Part shown: positions 61,552 to 64,000 of the stretch, piece by piece | Layout of the letters: every line of letters begins with the position of its first letter | Position numbering within the stretch: position 1 is the first letter of the stretch | Source: an uncultured Clostridia bacterium | GTDB taxonomy: Bacteria > Bacillota > Clostridia > Oscillospirales > Ruminococcaceae | Direction of reading: 5' to 3' | NCBI GenBank assembly: GCA_947625125.1 | Contig: CANQNF010000003.1 | Location: 62,001-126,000, forward strand | Length of the DNA: 64,000 nt | The notes under the pieces: model-generated | Database searches by the model: none | Told to the model about the DNA's origin: nothing | The model's input: only the letters and a program-made list of their open reading frames with translations | Made by a program: the position numbers and the translations under genes

Positions 61552-63375
61552 TCAGGCCTCTGCGCCCTCGAACTGTGCGCGATAGAGCTGATAATAAAAG
61601 CCTTTTTCGGACATAAGCGTTTCGTGAGTCCCCTGCTCCACCACCTCGCCGCCTCTCATCACAAGAATGTTGTCGGCGGACTGTATCGTTGAAAGACGGT
61701 GAGCAATGACGAAACAAGTCTTTCCTTTCATAAGCTCTCTCATCGCCGCCTGGATTTGCTGCTCGGTTCGGGTGTCGACGTTTGAGGTCGCCTCGTCAAG
61801 TATCAGCATATGCGCGTCAAGAAGCATCGCACGGGCTATCGTCATGAGCTGCTTCTGACCTTTGGATATGGATGTGCCGTTGTCGGATAAAACGGTGTCG
61901 TAGCCCTCGGGGAGCTTGGATATGTAGGAGTGGATTTTTGCCGCCTTAGCGGCCTTTACAACGTCCTCAAGCTTGGCGTCAGGCTTTCCGTAGGCGATAT
62001 TATCATAGACAGTGCCGTGGAAAAGCCATGTGTCCTGCAAGACCATAGTGTATGCTCTTCTTAAAGAGTCGCGGGTGAGGGTCCTCACGTCCTTGCCGTC
62101 AACAAGAACGGCCCCCGAATTTACATCGTAAAAGCGCATGAGAAGATTTATGATAGTGGTTTTGCCGGCGCCGGTCGGGCCAACGATAGCCGTGAGCGAG
62201 CCGGGCTTTGCAAGCATCGAAAAGTCCTTTATTATGGGCTTATCAGGCTCATACGAGAAGCCGACGTGCTTAAGCTCCACCTGACCCTTGACATCGGATA
62301 AAACAGTAGCTTCATAAGAATCCGCAGGCTCGGGCTCTGCGTCTATAAGGCCGAATACCCTCTCGGCGGCCGCAAAGGCTGACTGGAGCTCGGCGATTAT
62401 GTTTGCCACCTCGTTTATCGGGCCGGAGAATTTTCGGGAATACTGAACAAAGCTTGAGAGGTCTCCAAGGAGTAGTCTCTTGCCCCAGAAGCTCTGCCAC
62501 CATCCTGCAAAGCCTCCGACGGCTGCCGCAGCCGCAGGAGCGTTTGCGCCTTTCATGAACAAAAGCGCGCCGAAAACGCAGACAAGGGTCAGGGAGATGT
62601 TATTTATAAACATTACGCAGGGGCCGGTGACCGTGCCGTTGGCCTCGGCCTCGGTGTATGCGTCGACGGCGATTTTATTTTTCTCGTCGAATCTTTCGAG
62701 CACCGCCGCCTCACGTCCGTAGGCCTTAACGGTCTTTTGTCCGGATATCATCTCCTCGACGTAGCCGTTCAGCTCACCCAATTTCTTGCTTCGGTTTCTG
62801 AACATTGGCCTCACGCGGTTTGCAAGCCATCTCGTAAAAACAGCCGTGGCGGGCACTGTGAAAATAAAAATCAAAACAAGCTTAGGGGCAATTGAAATCA
62901 TCATGCCGAAAGAGACCGAGACCGTTACAACCGACTGCAAGATCTGCAAAAGATCGTTTGAAAGGGACTGATTCACGGTGTCGACGTCGTAGGTGACGAC
63001 GGAAATTATATTGCCCGTCTGGAAGCGGTCGAAAAACGAAACGGGAAGCCGTGACAGGCTCTCGAAGATGTCATGCCTCATCTGGCGGGCTATTTTTTTC
63101 GACATCCTTATCATCACAGCGTTGAGAAGATAGGTGAGCAGAGCCGAGAGGATGTAGAAAATGCACATTAAGATGACGCAGCGGTAAATCGTCGCAAAGT
63201 CCATTTCCGAGGTGTCCTCGCCGAGCTTTATAGCGTTGATGGCCTGCCCCGAAAGCTTAGGACCGTAAAGCGCAAAAAGCGAGCTTGACAGCGAAAGAAT
63301 AAGCGCTAAGACAAGCAAAAGTCTGTTTCGGCCGAGGTAGTGCCATAGCCTCAGAAGAAGTGATTTTCGGTTCAT
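61552..63375 (-). CDS. Heterodimeric ABC exporter, catalytic-site subunit
   Basis: 607 residues: six membrane helices (~15-335) and NBD (~365-595). Walker A GPTGAGKTT, Q-loop in LQDTWLFHG, Walker B M-L-I-L-D-E-A-T with the catalytic Glu and H in IAHRLSTIQSAD are intact. The signature is degenerate: I-S-K-G-Q instead of L-S-G-G-Q. In heterodimeric exporters the altered signature of one chain faces the altered Walker B of the other, and the next gene shows exactly that. Multidrug-type family; substrate unknown. It follows the partner gene by ~55 bases. Confidence 0.9.
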   Translation of the reverse strand: MNRKSLLLRLWHYLGRNRLLLVLALILSLSSSLFALYGPKLSGQAINAIKLGEDTSEMDFATIYRCVILMCIFYILSALLTYLLNAVMIRMSKKIARQMRHDIFESLSRLPVSFFDRFQTGNIISVVTYDVDTVNQSLSNDLLQILQSVVTVSVSFGMMISIAPKLVLIFIFTVPATAVFTRWLANRVRPMFRNRSKKLGELNGYVEEMISGQKTVKAYGREAAVLERFDEKNKIAVDAYTEAEANGTVTGPCVMFINNISLTLVCVFGALLFMKGANAPAAAAAVGGFAGWWQSFWGKRLLLGDLSSFVQYSRKFSGPINEVANIIAELQSAFAAAERVFGLIDAEPEPADSYEATVLSDVKGQVELKHVGFSYEPDKPIIKDFSMLAKPGSLTAIVGPTGAGKTTIINLLMRFYDVNSGAVLVDGKDVRTLTRDSLRRAYTMVLQDTWLFHGTVYDNIAYGKPDAKLEDVVKAAKAAKIHSYISKLPEGYDTVLSDNGTSISKGQKQLMTIARAMLLDAHMLILDEATSNVDTRTEQQIQAAMRELMKGKTCFVIAHRLSTIQSADNILVMRGGEVVEQGTHETLMSEKGFYYQLYRAQFEGAEA

Positions 63376-63430
63376 AAGTCATCCCCCGCAATCAGAAAAA
63401 ACGGATATAAATAAGAAGTTTGAAAGAGAT

Positions 63431-64000
63431 TTATTCGGCTAAGCCCATCTGCTGTTCGGCGATAATTCTGTACTCGTCGCAGCTTTTCATCAGCTCGTCG
63501 TGCGTGCCGAGGCCGATGGCCTTGCCGTCCGATAAAACGAGAATTTTCGTGCAGCCACGAATGGAGCTGACCCTTTGGGCAATGGTGACAGAGGTCACGT
63601 CCTTAAAGCTTCGGTGCAGAGCCTTTCTCAGCTCGGCGTCGGTCCTGTAGTCGAGAGCAGACGAGGAGTCGTCAAGGATCAATATTTCGGGATTTCCGGC
63701 AAGCGCTCTTGCTATAAGCAGGCGCTGCTTCTGACCTCCGGAGAGGTTGTTGCCCCTGACGGCAACGCCGGAATCCATGCCTCCGCGGTCTCGGATGAAG
63801 TCCTCGGCCTGGGACGTCCTGGCGGCGTTATCTACGGATTCGGGAGATATGTCCCGGAAGAAGCGTATGTTGTCGCCGACGGTGCCCTCCATTATAAAGT
63901 CGTTTTGGAACGCAGCCCCGAACATCGAGGTAAGCTCATCCCTCGGAATGGTCTTGACGTTTCGGCCGTTTATGAGAATCTCTCCATCGCTCACATCGTA
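63431..64000 (-). CDS. Heterodimeric ABC exporter, degenerate-site subunit, 5' truncated by window edge
   Basis: Only the last ~190 residues (part of the NBD) are inside the window; the membrane part lies beyond base 64000. The reading frame is open to the edge. Signature L-S-G-G-Q-K-Q-R is canonical, but Walker B is I-L-I-L-D-D-S-S-S-A-L-D (Asp in place of the catalytic Glu), and the switch His is Gln (T-I-A-Q-R-V-S-S-I). This marks the degenerate ATP site of a TM287-like or BmrC-like chain. Together with the downstream gene it makes a heterodimeric exporter. No function beyond this can be read. Confidence 0.9.
   Translation of the reverse strand, partial: YDVSDGEILINGRNVKTIPRDELTSMFGAAFQNDFIMEGTVGDNIRFFRDISPESVDNAARTSQAEDFIRDRGGMDSGVAVRGNNLSGGQKQRLLIARALAGNPEILILDDSSSALDYRTDAELRKALHRSFKDVTSVTIAQRVSSIRGCTKILVLSDGKAIGLGTHDELMKSCDEYRIIAEQQMGLAE

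Noticed and set aside
1-64000. CRISPR array or prophage
   Set aside because: No regularly spaced direct repeats and no integrase, capsid, terminase or cas genes were seen.

Overview
The window looks like core chromosome from a spore-forming, low-to-mid GC Gram-positive bacterium of the Clostridia, probably Oscillospirales/Ruminococcaceae-like. The evidence is a spoIIGA-sigE-sigG sporulation cluster, the Gram-positive replicase PolC, the ribosome-assembly GTPase RbgA, two small signal peptidases, strong AGGAGG-type ribosome sites with several TTG starts, and the MEP isoprenoid genes ispG, dxr and ispE. The genus is inferred from gene content only. I saw no rRNA, tRNA, CRISPR array, transposase or prophage. 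Most genes are on the minus strand.

Layout. 1-2308: end of mutS2, an exported protein with an odd start, and a lipoprotein. 2341-4719: spoIIGA-sigE-sigG with a Spo0A box and a sigma-F-like promoter. 4832-10591: an operon of radical SAM protein, DUF951, prfA, sua5, coaE, lytic transglycosylase and M18 aminopeptidase. 10683-17300: S1-domain protein, rarA, the proteostasis genes clpX, clpP and tig, a phosphoesterase and DUF1540. 17363-23512: thrC, yraN, a repeat-containing lipoprotein, rnhB, rbgA and tandem lepB. 23637-25031: the rpsF-ssb-rpsR operon. 25059-29088: a RING-like zinc-finger membrane protein, a possible MITE with outward promoters, lepA and a membrane protein. 29098-40562: a Cys-rich protein and the long operon pyrH-frr-uppS-cdsA-dxr-rseP-ispG-polC. 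40610-46386: gpsA, plsY, der, rpmF, yceD, a P-loop protein and pgi. 46427-47563: a DacF-like protein that has lost its catalytic residues. 47655-54222: an ABC exporter operon with DUF1854 and HExxH proteins, behind a newly noticed leader-peptide attenuator. 54325-54438: a near-perfect four-way-junction palindrome. 54483-57911: an Lrp/AsnC regulator, aminotransferase, ispE and a PflA-like radical SAM protein. 57922-64000: a coiled-coil membrane protein, an FtsX-type ABC protein and a heterodimeric ABC exporter cut by the window edge.

How it fits together. The pyrH-to-polC block joins UMP synthesis, ribosome recycling, lipid carrier and phospholipid synthesis, intramembrane proteolysis, isoprenoid synthesis and replication. 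The most novel region is 48-54.5 kb. There a consensus promoter drives a 34-codon reading frame whose last two sense codons and stop codon form the 5' arm of an intrinsic terminator. Behind it lie two zinc-ribbon ABC exporters, a DUF1854 protein and a metallopeptidase-like protein. That is the architecture expected of ribosome-mediated attenuation.
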